Assembly (NCBI GenBank): GCA_026120185.1
Contig: JANUWF010003370.1
Location: 1,600,001-1,664,000, forward strand
Direction: 5' to 3'
DNA length: 64,000 nucleotides
From: Voacanga thouarsii
Taxonomy: Eukaryota; Streptophyta; Magnoliopsida; Gentianales; Apocynaceae
In this document: positions 36,180 to 48,262 of the stretch, in pieces
How the letters are laid out: each line of letters starts with the position of its first letter
Numbering within the stretch: position 1 is the first letter of the stretch
Position numbers and translations under genes: made by a program
The notes under the pieces: generated by a model
What the model was told of the DNA's origin: nothing
The model's database searches: none
Seen by the model: only the letters and a program-made list of their open reading frames with translations

Positions 36180-37032
36180 CAAGAGGATGCTGATCCAAAA
36201 TTAAAATAAACTCTAGGTATAGAGCAATACCTAAAGTAGACTTGGCTAAGAAGTCCGGATAATCTTTCTTCCAATGCCCCTTCTTGCCACACTTGAAACA
36301 TTTTCCTTTGGGCTTGGCCTATCCAGATGCTTTGGACTAGGCCCCTACATTGTTCTGGACCTTCTTCTTCTTAAATTTCTTAGGCTTCGCCTGAATTCCA
36401 GAAGAAGAGGCAGAACGAGAAACCAAAACTTTTGACATAGGCTTCATGATCTTCTCTACCCCTTGGAGCTCTTTCATAAGCTCCGTGAGATTCATATTCA
36501 ATTTCATGTTATAGTTTAACTTGAACTGAGAATATGAGTCAGGCAGAGTTTCAAGAACTATGTCAATTTGGCTCTCGGGATCTATTGTTGCGCCTAGGAT
36601 CTCGGCCTCCTCGAAGTAAGCAATCATCTTGAGCAGATGCTCTCGAACAAATGCCCTATCAACCATCCTAGTGTTCATGATTATTCTAAGAGCTTTCTGT
36701 CTTATGGGCTAGCTCTTATCAACAAACATGGTATGCAATGACAAATCAATCTCATATGCAATAGCGACGTGCTCATGCTTAGATTGGAGTACACTAGACA
36801 TGGAAACTAATATGTAGCATTTAGTCATCTTATCAGTTTTCTTCCATGCCTTCTCGGCCTCTCGATCCTGATTAATGGATTCTTCCCCAATCTCAAGACA
36901 GAGATTTGTAAGAACATACTTGTACTCCTCGGCAGTGAGTACTATGTTCAGGTTACTCTTTCAGTCCACATAATTTGGGCTTGTCAACTTATTTTCCTTG
37001 AGAATGATTGACAATGGATTGAAACCAGACAT
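36180..37032 (-). pseudogene. Copia B gag (minus copy), decayed
   Basis: The ATG at 37032 opens MSGFNPLSIILKENKLT, matching the gag start of the plus copy at 60820. The conserved block FVREHLLKMIAYFEEAEILG and the TELMKELQGVEKIMKP helix lie in the open part 36337-36678. A CCHC knuckle resembling CFKCGKKGHW is near 36290. In-frame stops occur upstream. Confidence 0.8.
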
Positions 37033-38667
37033 TTCTGAAATATTGCAAAAAACATTTATTTAGTTTGCAAGAAATAAAAATGCACATTCTTTATATTATT
37101 TCTTTGATAATAGATAACTCTTAAAACCATTATCAATAATATAAATAGTTTGGCTATTAGAAAAGCTAACAAAGCTTTGTAGGAAGATTTGTAGCATTAT
37201 AAGTTAAGTGTATAACTGTCACAAATAAAAACTTCTTAAAATAGGTAATGGTCTAGAAAAAGTTCTACGGATAGGATGGCTACTAATTCATACTACTTAC
37301 GGGTAATCTAATGCTAAAAACCTCCAATGTAGGTTGGTCGATCCTAGAAAATACCCTAGATTTTTAATTTTACTCTTTCATTAGTTCTAGATACTTGTAG
37401 AAATCCATCCTACAAGGGGTCATGCTCAGCATGACACGAGAAAATATACTATTTCTAGTGAGAGTTGTGATGGAAGCCATAGGATCGTTGGAACCCCTTT
37501 CCTACTTAATTTTTTATTGAAAATAGAATTTTTTGCCCAAAGAACATTTTCTATAATCTTATGGTTTCATTAACTTTAGTAAAAATCTAAAATTCAATAT
37601 TATTCTCTATGTCAAGGGTTATACCCTTTAAGAGAATAAACTATGAATATATTTTAGTATTATAAGTTAATAACCAAATAAAACATTATTAAATAACCTT
37701 AAGTTCAACATTATTCTCTATGTCAAGGATTATATCCTTTAAGAGAATAAACTATGAACTCTTTTATTTTTAAAGTTTCTTAGATTAAAACGTTTTATCA
37801 AAAACCCGTCCTACCTATAGAGACTTTCGTCTCTCAAGAACTTGTGCATTTGATCACAAAAATGAAATAAGCATTATACCAAAAGTAAACTTTTTCATGC
37901 TCAAACTATTCATTTATTCCTAAGTGACCAAATAATGGATTAAATATCATGAATTAAAAATTAATAATCATGTTTAATCCTAAGGTGGTTCCATCACTTA
38001 CTATTTATTTTCATGCAAATAATTCATTTATAGATAAATAAAACTATTGCAGAAAATTAACCTTATACAATGGTTTCAAAACATAATTACATCAAGGAAA
38101 ATTTGAGGAACAAAATTTCAGCAGTGCTTTCCTATTTCTTGGACAACTGGCCAAACTGTCCCCTATTTTGCTCTACATGTCAGACCCGTTTTGCCATTCC
38201 TGAGAGGAGTCGACGCCAGGTCTAACTCCTGCAACCTGCGATGGCTGCACTCTGGAGTTTGCCGGTTTGCCTGCTCGAAAATTCCAACACAGCCCACAGT
38301 TTATGCAAGCACACCTTTCGCACCTAAAAAAAAAAAAAAAATCCAGCAATCACGTTCTTCCAGTCCCCAAAGTTTACAGATTATAAGAATACAAAGAATC
38401 GGAAAAAAATAGGCATAAAGAACATGCCTTTACAAGCGCCTATACCTCTAACCACGAGACGTATATTGAATCTACTTAAAATAAAAAAAACAATGGAAGA
38501 AAAAAAATAGAATACATGATCCTATGCCTTAATTATGAAGAGTACATGAACTCTAGAAATCAATGTATAAGGGATCATATGAAATCACGAAAGATTCATT
38601 TTTAAATAGTAAATGAACCACTTTTTCTAGTTTTAACCCTAGTACATGCTCCTAGATGAAAACAGTG
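37033..38667 (-). other. Untranslated leader of copia B (minus copy)
   Basis: This separates the primer site from gag. Its gag-proximal part (37260-37520 read leftwards: GGGGTTCCAACG, GGCTTCCATCAC) aligns with 60400-60730 of the plus copy. A GC-richer patch lies at 38180-38310, and there is an A15 tract at about 38327-38341. Confidence 0.7.
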
Positions 38668-38679
38668 GCTTTGATACCA
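38668..38679 (-). other. Primer-binding site of copia B (minus copy)
   Basis: The minus strand reads TGGTATCAAAGC, two bases after the LTR end CATGATGCTTCA. Confidence 0.8.
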
Positions 38680-38681
38680 CA

Positions 38682-39861
38682 TGAAGCATCATGGAAAAAT
38701 ATCAAAGGAAAACGCAGTGGAACATTTTTAGTTTTTTCGAGTCATATCTAGAAGAGACTACTTACTTTTTCTTAATAGTCGCAGATTAACCATCGTGGGG
38801 ACGGGTTACATTGGTATTTCTTGCGTTGGAAGGGAAAAAGAGGGTGCCTGCAGTTCAACGGGAATTTCTGCCAATATTCTACTCCTACGTATCAAACATT
38901 TTTCCTCTTCGTCTTCTGGAGTATGGCTCTACCTTATTCTTGGCATAAGCTTGGTGAAAGAACCTTCTTGGATAATCAAAACACTCACTAAGAGAGAAGG
39001 GAGAGAAAGGCGAAAACCAGAGAGGAGAAAGAGATGGTGACACACTAGAGGAAAATAAAACTAGTAGGTTTGTTTTTTCTCTTCTTGTTTTCAGCCAGCC
39101 TTAGGGCTTCCATAAGCCCTAATGGCCGAAAATCATCAAGCCCTAATGGGCTAGGTGCTGTACTAAAAAATCAATCCAAGACTTGCCCAATCTTTCTAAT
39201 TAATTAATTATCTTTTCTGGGCCTTATTAAATACCCAAGACTAATTAATTAATTATTTCTTAATTTGACTCTCAATATATGCCAACATATACCAGTCTAA
39301 TTAATTAATTTATTCCAACCCAATTCTCTTAATTAATTAATTATCTTTTCTCGGCCTTATTAAAAACCAAGACTAATTAATTAATTCTAATTGGACTCTT
39401 AGAATAAATTTTATTTCTCTTCTAAATAATTATCTATTAAGCCCAGATTGTATCTAAACAACACCAAGGAAACTTGAGCTACTCCGGGGACCAAGAGACA
39501 TATTATTTATGGCTACTAAAATGATCAAAGGGCCTTTACTATTAAATAGCAACATTTTATCATTTTAAATATTTCTATTTATCACCATATAAAAATATTG
39601 ACACCAAGAATTAAAACAATGTCTCCAACCTACAGGTAAAATAACGAAAATACCCCTATATGTAATACCCATCAATGAAACAGGATAAATGTACTAACAC
39701 ATATCTCAAAGACATCTATCATCCTTAGATCTCTAGTCCGATAATTCATGAGTCACTTGAATGTACTTGCTTACCATTAGAAGCTACCCAAAAGCACACA
39801 TTCTAGAATCACGTTCCTAGGGCCCTGGATATTTAGATTATCCTGGACAATCATAAGGGAT
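38682..39861 (-). repeat. 5' LTR of copia B minus copy, truncated
   Basis: This aligns with the left LTR from its inner end for about 1.2 kb. It stops after TCCTGGACAATCATAAGGG, where the partner continues (GGATGATTAAACC…). The missing outer end was lost together with part of the host copia element. Confidence 0.85.
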
Positions 39862-42046
39862 ATCATCCTTAGATTTCTATAACTGACAAAGCATAAGCAA
39901 CTAAATTTGTTTGCCTTTGCGGTGGCCGAATCTCCCTTTATGGTCTATTTTTGGCTACAAAATACTCATCTACTGCATCTTCTTCATCACTATGAACTAC
40001 ACTTTACTGAATAGAATAAGTTAACTTAGAAGGACTAGAACTACCAATTTCAAGCTCTACTTGCTCCTACATACCATCTTCATCTGTACAAAAAGAACTA
40101 ACATATTTTTTTATATAATTTAACATAGATAATTATAATATTTATGTTGATTACAAATTTTAAAAATTTAGGATCAGGGCACTGTATCCTTTCACCCAGA
40201 AGCATACTCAAGAAAAATAAGTTTCTTAGCTTTAGGCTTTAATTGCCCATCATTTACATATACATAAATTGGATACCCAAAAAACCTTCAAATTCGAGTA
40301 ATTAGCATGAGTACATGACTAAATTTCCTTAGGAGTTTTAAAATCAAGAGTTGCAGAAGGAGTGTGGTTGACCCTACATTTAAAATCATACAATATGCTC
40401 TTTTCAAAAGAGTTTCTATTCATACATTTAGTAGCACTATTTTGTTAAGGCATTAATCCCACTGTATGATGTTGAATAGTTCCTTCACTCTTACAAAATT
40501 TATCAAAATTTTTTCACAAAATTCCATACTATTATCTGTCCTCAACTATTTATTGAGCAATAAAAAATTTTTACTACTTGAAAGTTAGGTAAATATCACT
40601 ATTATGCTTCAGAAAATGGGCTCAAACTTTCCTTGAGTAGTTATCAATAGAAGTCAACATGTACCACCCGTAGAAGGAGTACAAGATGGAACCCAAAGAT
40701 CTGAATAAATATAGTCCAAGGTACTTTTAGTCTAATAAATTGTTGGTGAGCTGAAGTTGACATTTTTTTGCTTCCTAAAAATATAGTGCTCATAGAAGTT
40801 TAATACCTCGATATATTATCCATTGAGAAGGCTTTTCTTGCTCAACCTATGTAAACCTTTCCCACAATTTAGTTATTTCAAAATTAGATAAAGTTGACAT
40901 AAAGACTGCAACAGAATATATGACAGTAGTTCCCTACAAAGAATACAAACTACCTGAATTGCAACCCTTCATAACAACCAAAACACCTTTACAGACTTTC
41001 CTAACTTCACATTCAACTGCATATTTACACCAAGAGCCTTAAGGATACCTAAAGCGATCAGATTATTTTTCAAATTAGACACATGTCTAATATCTATAAG
41101 AGTAATCACCATACCATCATACATTTTAATTCAAATGTACCCTTACCCACAACATTACAAATAGCATTATTACCCATCGAAATAGCTCCATCTTTACAAG
41201 TTTCATGAGTGAAAAATAAATCTCTATTGGGACACATATGATCAGAATAACTTAAATCTAAAATCCATTCATTTTTAGACCTTGTTCTACTATCAGTCGC
41301 AAAAAAAAAAAAAAAAAAAAAAATTTCTTCACTCACATCTGCTAGTACACTAACTTTAGTAGCATTATCAAATTTTGTTTTCTTATGCTAATCCTTATTT
41401 TTTTTAAACTTAAAGCATTCAAACTTAATATGTCCATTTTTATGACAATAAGCACAAACTAAATTTCTCTGTCTAGATTTGAATCTAGATTTCAGTTTAC
41501 TACTACCATAAATTTTATTCTTGAATCTACAATTGGCTACTAAACCTTTAGCTTGATTTCCACTAACTTTCCCAATTAAATCTCTATCATTCTTCAATTT
41601 TAATTTCAAAGTAGAGTTATATTTTTTATAGGAGATAATTTCTTTTCTATACATCATAGTATCTTAAAAAGACTTAAAATATTAGGGAAGGGAAACACAA
41701 CAATAAAATTGCCTACTCCTCATAATCTATTTTCTTATCAATATTATTCATATAAAGAAAATCACATGTATTAAGATATAAGATAATACATGTACCTTTA
41801 GTCATCCTAAGAGTAAACACAGTTTGCTTTAAGTAAAGTTGATTCTCTATTGTCTTTTTCAAATATAAAGACTTCAAATTTTACTGCATATCTTTAGCTA
41901 TAGTCTCAATGTAACTTCTTTTAAAATCTCATTAGAGAGATTTGAAATAACATTTGATCTCGCCTTTTTATTAGATCATCAAATACCATTGCTATCATCT
42001 CTACTGGCTTTTTCTCCATTCATTTCAAAGCTAAATCAAGTCCGTC
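39862..42046 (-). pseudogene. Tork-like copia gag-protease-integrase, decayed
   Basis: Reading leftwards from 42046: a gag start matching the Tnt1 type (GLDLALK then KKPVEM, ~42030), then a CCHC knuckle CAYCHKNGHIKFECF (~41440). The protease region follows as WILDLSYSDHMCPNRDLFF (~41255), where the usual Asp-Ser-Gly is altered to Asp-Leu-Ser, and GKGTFELK (~41125). Integrase traces and its C-terminal FFGYPIYVYVNDGQLKPKAK block (~40240) come next, and finally REIRPPQRQTNLVAYALS (~39900). Frames are broken by many stops. The right side is cut by the CACTA end at 42047 and the left side by copia B. Together with 31928-32611 it is one disrupted element. Confidence 0.75.
41300..41323. repeat. A/T homopolymer in copia remnant
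   Basis: An A-run of about 23 bases on the plus strand accounts for the poly-Phe run at the start of the minus-strand frame here. Confidence 0.9.
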
Positions 42047-43091
42047 TACTACAAAAAAAAAAAAAACTTTTTTTAGACATATTTATTTATGGAGATAATT
42101 GAGTCATCGCAAATGGTGGCTATATACTACAGACCGTTGTATAAAATAATTAAAAATGACGATTTCGAAAGCCATCATATTTGATCTAATATTTCCATTT
42201 GATCATCGTTTATATTATTATAAATGCGACAACCTGTGGTTAAAGGTTATTATAGATTATAGTTGTGACATCATCATAAATGTATGGTTATATATGATAG
42301 TTTTCAAGCTATTCATGACGGTTTTTGGCCGTTGCAAAAATAAAGTATTTACGATGGTTCTTTGATGATGCTTTGGTGAGTGTCTATCATAAAAAGGTTA
42401 TTATATATACGATAGCCCTTAGGACATCATAAATGTAAGGATATATGTGAAGCTTAAGTCATTTGATATGACGACTCTATTGGCTCCATAAAATATGCAA
42501 CATTTACTACTTATTTTTCATATTATTTACGACAGTGCTTTGCTGTCGTAAACATTATAATATTTTTTACAACAATTTATTGTATTTATGAAGGATTTTA
42601 TTTTCATATATGACGGTTTTTTATGCATTGTAAATAGTTCATTTTCATACAAAACACTTCAATGTATACTTTAATTTTGTCTTCTTTCCTTAAAATTCTG
42701 GTTGCTTACTTCGTACAATTAGTTTAATATATTTGATAGTTGAATCTTTAATTTGTTGAACAAATATTCATATAGGCATTAGGTTTTGCAAGTTAGATGT
42801 TATAATTAAACTTCATAGCAAATGTATTATTTCATAGCAATGTAATTTATCTCTATTGTCAGCTAACATTGGTATACATAACTTATTCAACTTATTTGTT
42901 AAATCTAACAGTTGGATTTTGAATTTGCAAGCTAGAACTATAAATATTAGTTAGGTTTATAGTTATAAGAATATGAATAATGTAAAACTTTTTTGATAAG
43001 CAATCAAACTGCATCTAATTGTTTTCATATTTGGTTTTCATGCATTTCTAATTGTCTTTAATAGACCCAATGGTTAGATCGTTAATATGTC

Positions 43092-43096
43092 ATCTA

Positions 43097-43136
<40 letters not shown>
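43092..43136. repeat. (AT)n microsatellite
   Basis: This is a perfect AT dinucleotide run inside the CACTA intron/subterminal region. Confidence 0.95.
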
Positions 43137-43139
<3 letters not shown>

Positions 43140-45153
43140 TGTATATTGATATATAACTAGATATTTATATGTATAATAATATATACAACATACGAATATT
43201 GTTATATTAGATATATACTTATTTAACGATATATATGTTTGACTTTTATTGTGTTTAATTAGCGATGATTAAATATAATATACTTTATATTTAGATAAAT
43301 ATATATACCAGAAATTTTGTTAATTAATAATCAATTACACAAAAATACAATAGATCTAGAAAGTAACTAAAAAAAAAAAAAAAAAAGCTTTACACTTAGT
43401 AAAGAATTAGGAGGGAAAAAGTAAGGGAATAAAGATCTCCCATTTCCCTACTTAGAAAAAATAAGCTGAGTGTACTTGGAGTCTATATTTAGGCAAATTT
43501 CCTTTGCTTTCCCTTCTACTTTACCGTTGTGGAGCTAAGTGCATTGAGCTGTTCAATCACTTCCCATCTCGTTTTTCTTCTCTTCTACGACTGCTCTCTT
43601 CCCTTCTCGTATTTCCCACCTAACTGTGCTACCATTACAACAACACCCTGTTGCCACAAAGACTCCATTTTCTCTCTCTTCAATTTGCTATAGAGAAATT
43701 CCCCCCATTTAACCTTTTCAACTCCGGTGATAAGGTGGTGGAAGCAAACCTCGAATAGGAGTCAAAATCAAGCAAAAGCTTCAAACTTCTTCAGGTAAAT
43801 TATCTATGGTGTCTCTGGATTTTTTGTTTAGTTCTCGTGATTCTTCCCCTTCTCTTGCTTATTTTTCATGTAATAAAGAAGATTGCTTGGTTGATAGTTG
43901 GAATATTTGATCTCTCCTTGATTGATGTCTTTTAATATGATTTATTGTGTGAGATTTCCTTTAATGAAGAAATTAGAAACACTATTTTCTCTATGAGTTC
44001 CCAGAAATGCCCTAAACCTGATGGCACGTTATCTTTATTTTTTAAAACATTACGAAATGTTATTGTAAAAAATACTATAACTGATGTTAATTCTTCTTTT
44101 AGAATGGTCATCTTCTTAAATGAATGGATTTGGGTTTAGCCATTCCTGCATATTTGCTTTGAGAACACAAATACATTTAATTGCTGTTGATTGATAATTC
44201 TTTTTGATCTAGCAATTATGATTTTCACCTCTCCAAGCAACTAATACCTCCCAGTCACCCCCCTCCCCCAAAGAATAGCAACCAACTCCATAATTGATAT
44301 TTTTCCTAAATTCTAAATATGAATTTCTACTGCAAATTTAGGTTATGCAATTAATATAACTAATTAATCTTATACCAATTACAATATAGCTCTATAAACC
44401 TCCAGAAATCCATATATTTTCTTATCAAACTTGAGTCAAAATTTTGAAAATTAAAGTTGAGGCCTCTGAATCTTTGTCCAACATGATAGAATATTTTGAT
44501 TCTTCTACTATCAAAGATGAGAAGCTTCTTTATAGGTTTCAGGGACGTTACAATTGTTTGAGTTGTTTTATGTCATATCTATATATACATGGTGTAAAAT
44601 CATGCATTGTTTACATTTTTTTTTTTAAATATTGTTCAACTCTATTTTAATTTATTTTCTACATTCTACCTTTATGTCTCAAACCCATATGTTCATAGCA
44701 AAGACCTAGGAAATTTGCTATCTCAAATGGAAGAATGCAAGTAATAGCACCCTAAATGGAGAGTCCAAAATGGTGATGTCAAATGAAATAAGATAATTAT
44801 AGTAGTGTGTTTACATTCCATAATTTCCTAGTAATATGCAACAATTGGAATGATAGGGAACAACAACCGTCTTGAGGAGTGATTTGGCTAAAAATATAAA
44901 AAAGATAAAAACGAGTTTGCAACTACATGCTAATTTTACTAACAAAATATATTAAATTGTATAATATAAGAGAAAGCTATTGAATTCAACTTCATATATT
45001 GTTCATGACACATACAGCAAAATTCTAACCATAGAATTAGACTAGCAAAAATGAAAGCTGTTCATTTCACATAATATTATTAGCATATTGTTTGAACATT
45101 GTGTTTGAGAGTGTTTTTATATTTGATCATGTTTTCTTGATGTAATAGGCAGC

Positions 45154-46082
45154 ATGGATAGGTCGTGGATTGATCTTTCCAATTACTTTTTCAAAGAATA
45201 TGATGATAGACTTAATAGGTTTCTTGACTATGCATGCAAAGATAAATCAGAGGGAAAAAAGATACCTTGTCCATTTACTCAATACCAAAACTGTTACTAT
45301 AAAAAACTAGTTGAAATAAATCAACACTGTAAAATGTGGGGGTTCTTTGGGTGGTATAAGAATAGGCATTATTGTGGGGAAGATTTTGTTTCTTTAACTA
45401 CAAATGAATCTGCAATCCCATCTTTTGAATGTGCTTGGGATGTTGATGACATGGTGGGCATGTTAAATAAGGGTGTTGGTATTAACCATGATACAACTAA
45501 TCATAGAAATGCACCAAAAGACATGAAATAAATCCTTAGGGTATTAGAGGCTGCGAATATAGACTTGAATCAGAGTTGTAAAAAAAATTTATTCTTCATC
45601 ATTTCTCATGTGATTGTTGCATATAAAAGTTTTGAATGGGTGTCTAATAAGTTGGTTGGCATGTTGCTTAAACTGTTGAATGAGGGTTTTGAATATATGG
45701 GGATATAATTACCTAAAAACTACAATGAAGCAAACAAGATAAGGAATGGTTTAGGAATGGAATGCATAACTTATGGTGCATGTTAGAATAATTGCACATT
45801 ATATAGAGGGGATGATGATAGTCTAAGCAAGTGTGATATGTGTAAAACTCCTAGGTATACTAAATAGGGTGGAAAAATTGCATGTAAATAGGTTATATAC
45901 TTCCCATTAAAGCCACTATTACAATGGGTAATTATGTAAGGAAAAAAAGCATCACTAATGAGATAGCACTAGGAGGGATAAGTGAAAGACGGGGTGCATA
46001 GACATTCAACTGATTCTGAGCAAGGAAAATGTTTGATGAGCTTCATCCTCTATTTTCTAATGATTGTCAGAATGTTAGGCTT
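45154..46082 (+). pseudogene. CACTA TNP2-like transposase, 5' part
   Basis: The ATG at 45154 follows a TGTAATAG acceptor. It opens MDRSWIDLSNYFFKEY, the transposase-associated domain start shared by En/Spm TNP2 proteins, with the KIPCPF and CKMWGF motifs at the places where the domain has its Cys residues. The first frame ends at 45531. The same protein then continues, with stops and frame changes, through the CKK…KSFEWVSNKLVGMLLKLL block, LPKNYNEANKIRN, SKCDMCKTPRYTK and FSNDCQNVRL. There it is cut by the gypsy LTR at 46083. The DDE catalytic core lies downstream and is not in the window. Inactive. Confidence 0.8.
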
Positions 46083-47560
46083 TGTAACACCCCTCTTATT
46101 CATGCATAAAAAAAAAAAAAAAAACACTAGTGAGGTTGCATTCATTAGCATATTATTTGGTGGGAATTTATTTGATTAAATTGCATGACTAATTTTTATA
46201 GTATTTGTTTATATTTGAAATATTTGTGTAGGAAACATACACACAGTTATATGAATATATTGTGATGTTTTGTAGTGAATAGTTTTATGTTTGGAATAGA
46301 GAATTATTTATTAGAAATTAATATAATCATTTATTTAGTGAAAAAAAAAACTATGTTTTTAGAGTAAATCTTAGAAATCAGTTTTACAAAGGACTCAAAT
46401 TTGATTTTTATTAAATATAAGAACTATTTCAATATTTTGACTATTTTAATTTTTTACTTAAATTAATTTTAACTCTTGTATGACCAAGACCATGACCCCT
46501 TTGAACTTTTTGAACTATGTGTGAACTATTTGAACTTTTACTTATTATTTTTGTATAAAACTATTTTTATTGAATTAGTTATTAATTCATTAAACCCTAG
46601 TGTACCTATAATCTTGCAAAATTCCTCTTTCACTCCCTTAATGTGTTGCCACCTCTTGTGCATTATAAGCCTTTGGATTGTTTTAATCTTAACCATTCAT
46701 TTCTTATAAAATCCTAAACATTTATTTTATAACTTATCCTAGGTTTTAATCTCCATCACCCATTTTTTTTAATCTTACCCATACACTTGAAATGATCTCA
46801 ACCTTACATCTTGTTAAATCCAAGACACCTATTTGTACACCGTGTTCAAATTAATTAATCTACACTATCCAAGTGTTTTAAATCACTACCTTGCACTTGA
46901 TTTAATATCCACCCTTCAACTACATTAAATATTAGCGTTTAATTTTACTTCTTGAGCAAGCAAAACAATCTAGACCCTTGATTTCATTACATAAAAACTA
47001 AAATATCAGACCTAGGGCCTCATTGTGTTTCAGCCAAGCCTTTCTTTTCACAAGAAAGTTTCATTTTTCATTTCCTCCTCTCCTCTCCCAACCAGCAACC
47101 CCTTTTTCCCCTCTTGTTTCTTTTATTTTTCTTCATCACAAAGAAGAACACTAGCTAGAAAAATGAAGTTGAAGCCTTTGTTTGCTGTAGATTAAATATA
47201 TTAAGTGGTTTCTCTAAGAAGGTAATGCTTTTAAACCATTTTTCTCTTAAAATTTCAAGTTTTGTGAAAAAAAGGAATTTCTAGATAGATTTTTGCTCTA
47301 TTGACAAAATATAATTCTTGGTTGTTTTGATGATGGAAAAAGGATGAGATATTACTTATAACATGTGGATCTAAGGTTGTGACGTTGATTTTTGGTGTTT
47401 TGTGGAGTATAGATGTAGAATTGATGGTTAATTTTGCTTGGAAAGAAAGATGTTATGCTAAAATTATTATTTATGTGAAGTTTTGGCTTCAGTACTAAAA
47501 AATTTCACTAACAAACTTGCTATAATTTGTTTCTATCTAAAAATACTGTATTTTATGAGT
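46083..47560 (+). repeat. 5' LTR of chromovirus-like gypsy element (at least part)
   Basis: It begins TGTAACACCCCTCTTATTC and aligns base for base with the right LTR (54734-55433: TGTAACACCCCTTTTATTC) for the ~700 bp available there. TGTAACACCCC is the usual start of Tekay/Del-type LTRs. The inner end is not resolved because another copia LTR is inserted between here and gag. Confidence 0.75.
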
Positions 47561-48250
47561 AATTTTTGTTGGATTTTCTCAAATATTGTGACACAATCTT
47601 CGGAAGTACCAAAACTTGTGGATTAAACTCAAGAATAAGGACCCTACGAAACCCACACACAAGAATACTAAAATGCAGGTAAATTAATACTCTTATGATA
47701 ATGTGAATCTAGCCTACTTCAAAGACTCCTAAACACCTTAATCTAACAAGAGATTAGAACGTCAAGGATAGGAATTTGAAGGCACCTTAACTTAAATCTA
47801 AAAAGAACCCTAGAATGGATGAAATCCTAAGACCCAATTTAGAGTAGAAGTTGAAGATTATCCCTTGAAGTTTATAGATAAGATCAAAGGTGGGACTAAG
47901 CCATTTGATTTGGTCTTGATGAATATGGGAATCACCTAAGAGGATCACCCTCAAGAACTTTCTCTAGAGAGAACAAATTTGATTTCCCTATTCAAAATAT
48001 CCAAGGTTATGTTTACAAAGCTAAAATAGGGTATTTGTGGTCCCCCAATATACCCTAACTAATTAGTAAGCTAATCATGGAATTAGGTAGCTTTAATATA
48101 ACTATTGAGGCCCTATTACATGCATTAAAATAACACACGCAACAAAGACCTGAAAAGAACCCGTGACATAACTTTCACGCAAACACAGAGATAACATAAT
48201 ATGAAATAATTTCATCAAGCAAAAGCATCCAAAAATCACATATAACTTGT
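47561..48250. other. Unclassified sequence between gypsy LTR and copia C
   Basis: There is no coding frame. Part of it (about 48100-48250) is the leader of the minus-strand copia C copy, next to its primer site. The remainder may be gypsy LTR or another fragment. Confidence 0.4.
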
Positions 48251-48261
48251 CTCTGATACCA
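48251..48261 (-). other. Primer-binding site of copia C (minus copy)
   Basis: The minus strand reads TGGTATCAGAG followed by ACAAG, one base after the LTR end (AACCAACA). Confidence 0.8.
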
Positions 48262-48262
48262 C

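Larger units (their letters stand above)
32612..39861 (-). mobile_element. Copia element B, minus-strand copy, defective
   Basis: Related LTRs lie at 32612-34407 and 38682-39861. The primer site is at 38668-38679, and gag then protease and integrase read leftwards. The right (5') LTR lacks its outer ~600 bases, ending in copia sequence of the host element at about 39861. Most of reverse transcriptase and all of RNase H are deleted. This is the same family as the plus-strand element at 56919-64000: LTRs, leader and proteins all align. Confidence 0.85.
42047..46082 (+). mobile_element. CACTA (En/Spm-like) element, 5' part
   Basis: It starts TACTACAAAAAAA, one base from the CACTACAAAAA end of plant CACTA elements. 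Next come several hundred bases of short subterminal motifs in both orientations (ACGGTTTTT, GTCGTAAA, TATGACG; 42100-42620), which is typical. A purine/pyrimidine-rich 5' exon ends at a CAG-GTAAAT donor (~43794), and an intron leads to a transposase start at 45154. The element is broken at 46083 by a gypsy insertion; its other end is beyond the nested insertions and out of the window. Confidence 0.75.

Noticed and set aside
47561..48250. Possible separate LTR starting TGTTGGATTTTCTC at about 47567
   Set aside because: I found no second copy, no primer site or tract matching it and no clear end, so I did not call an element.
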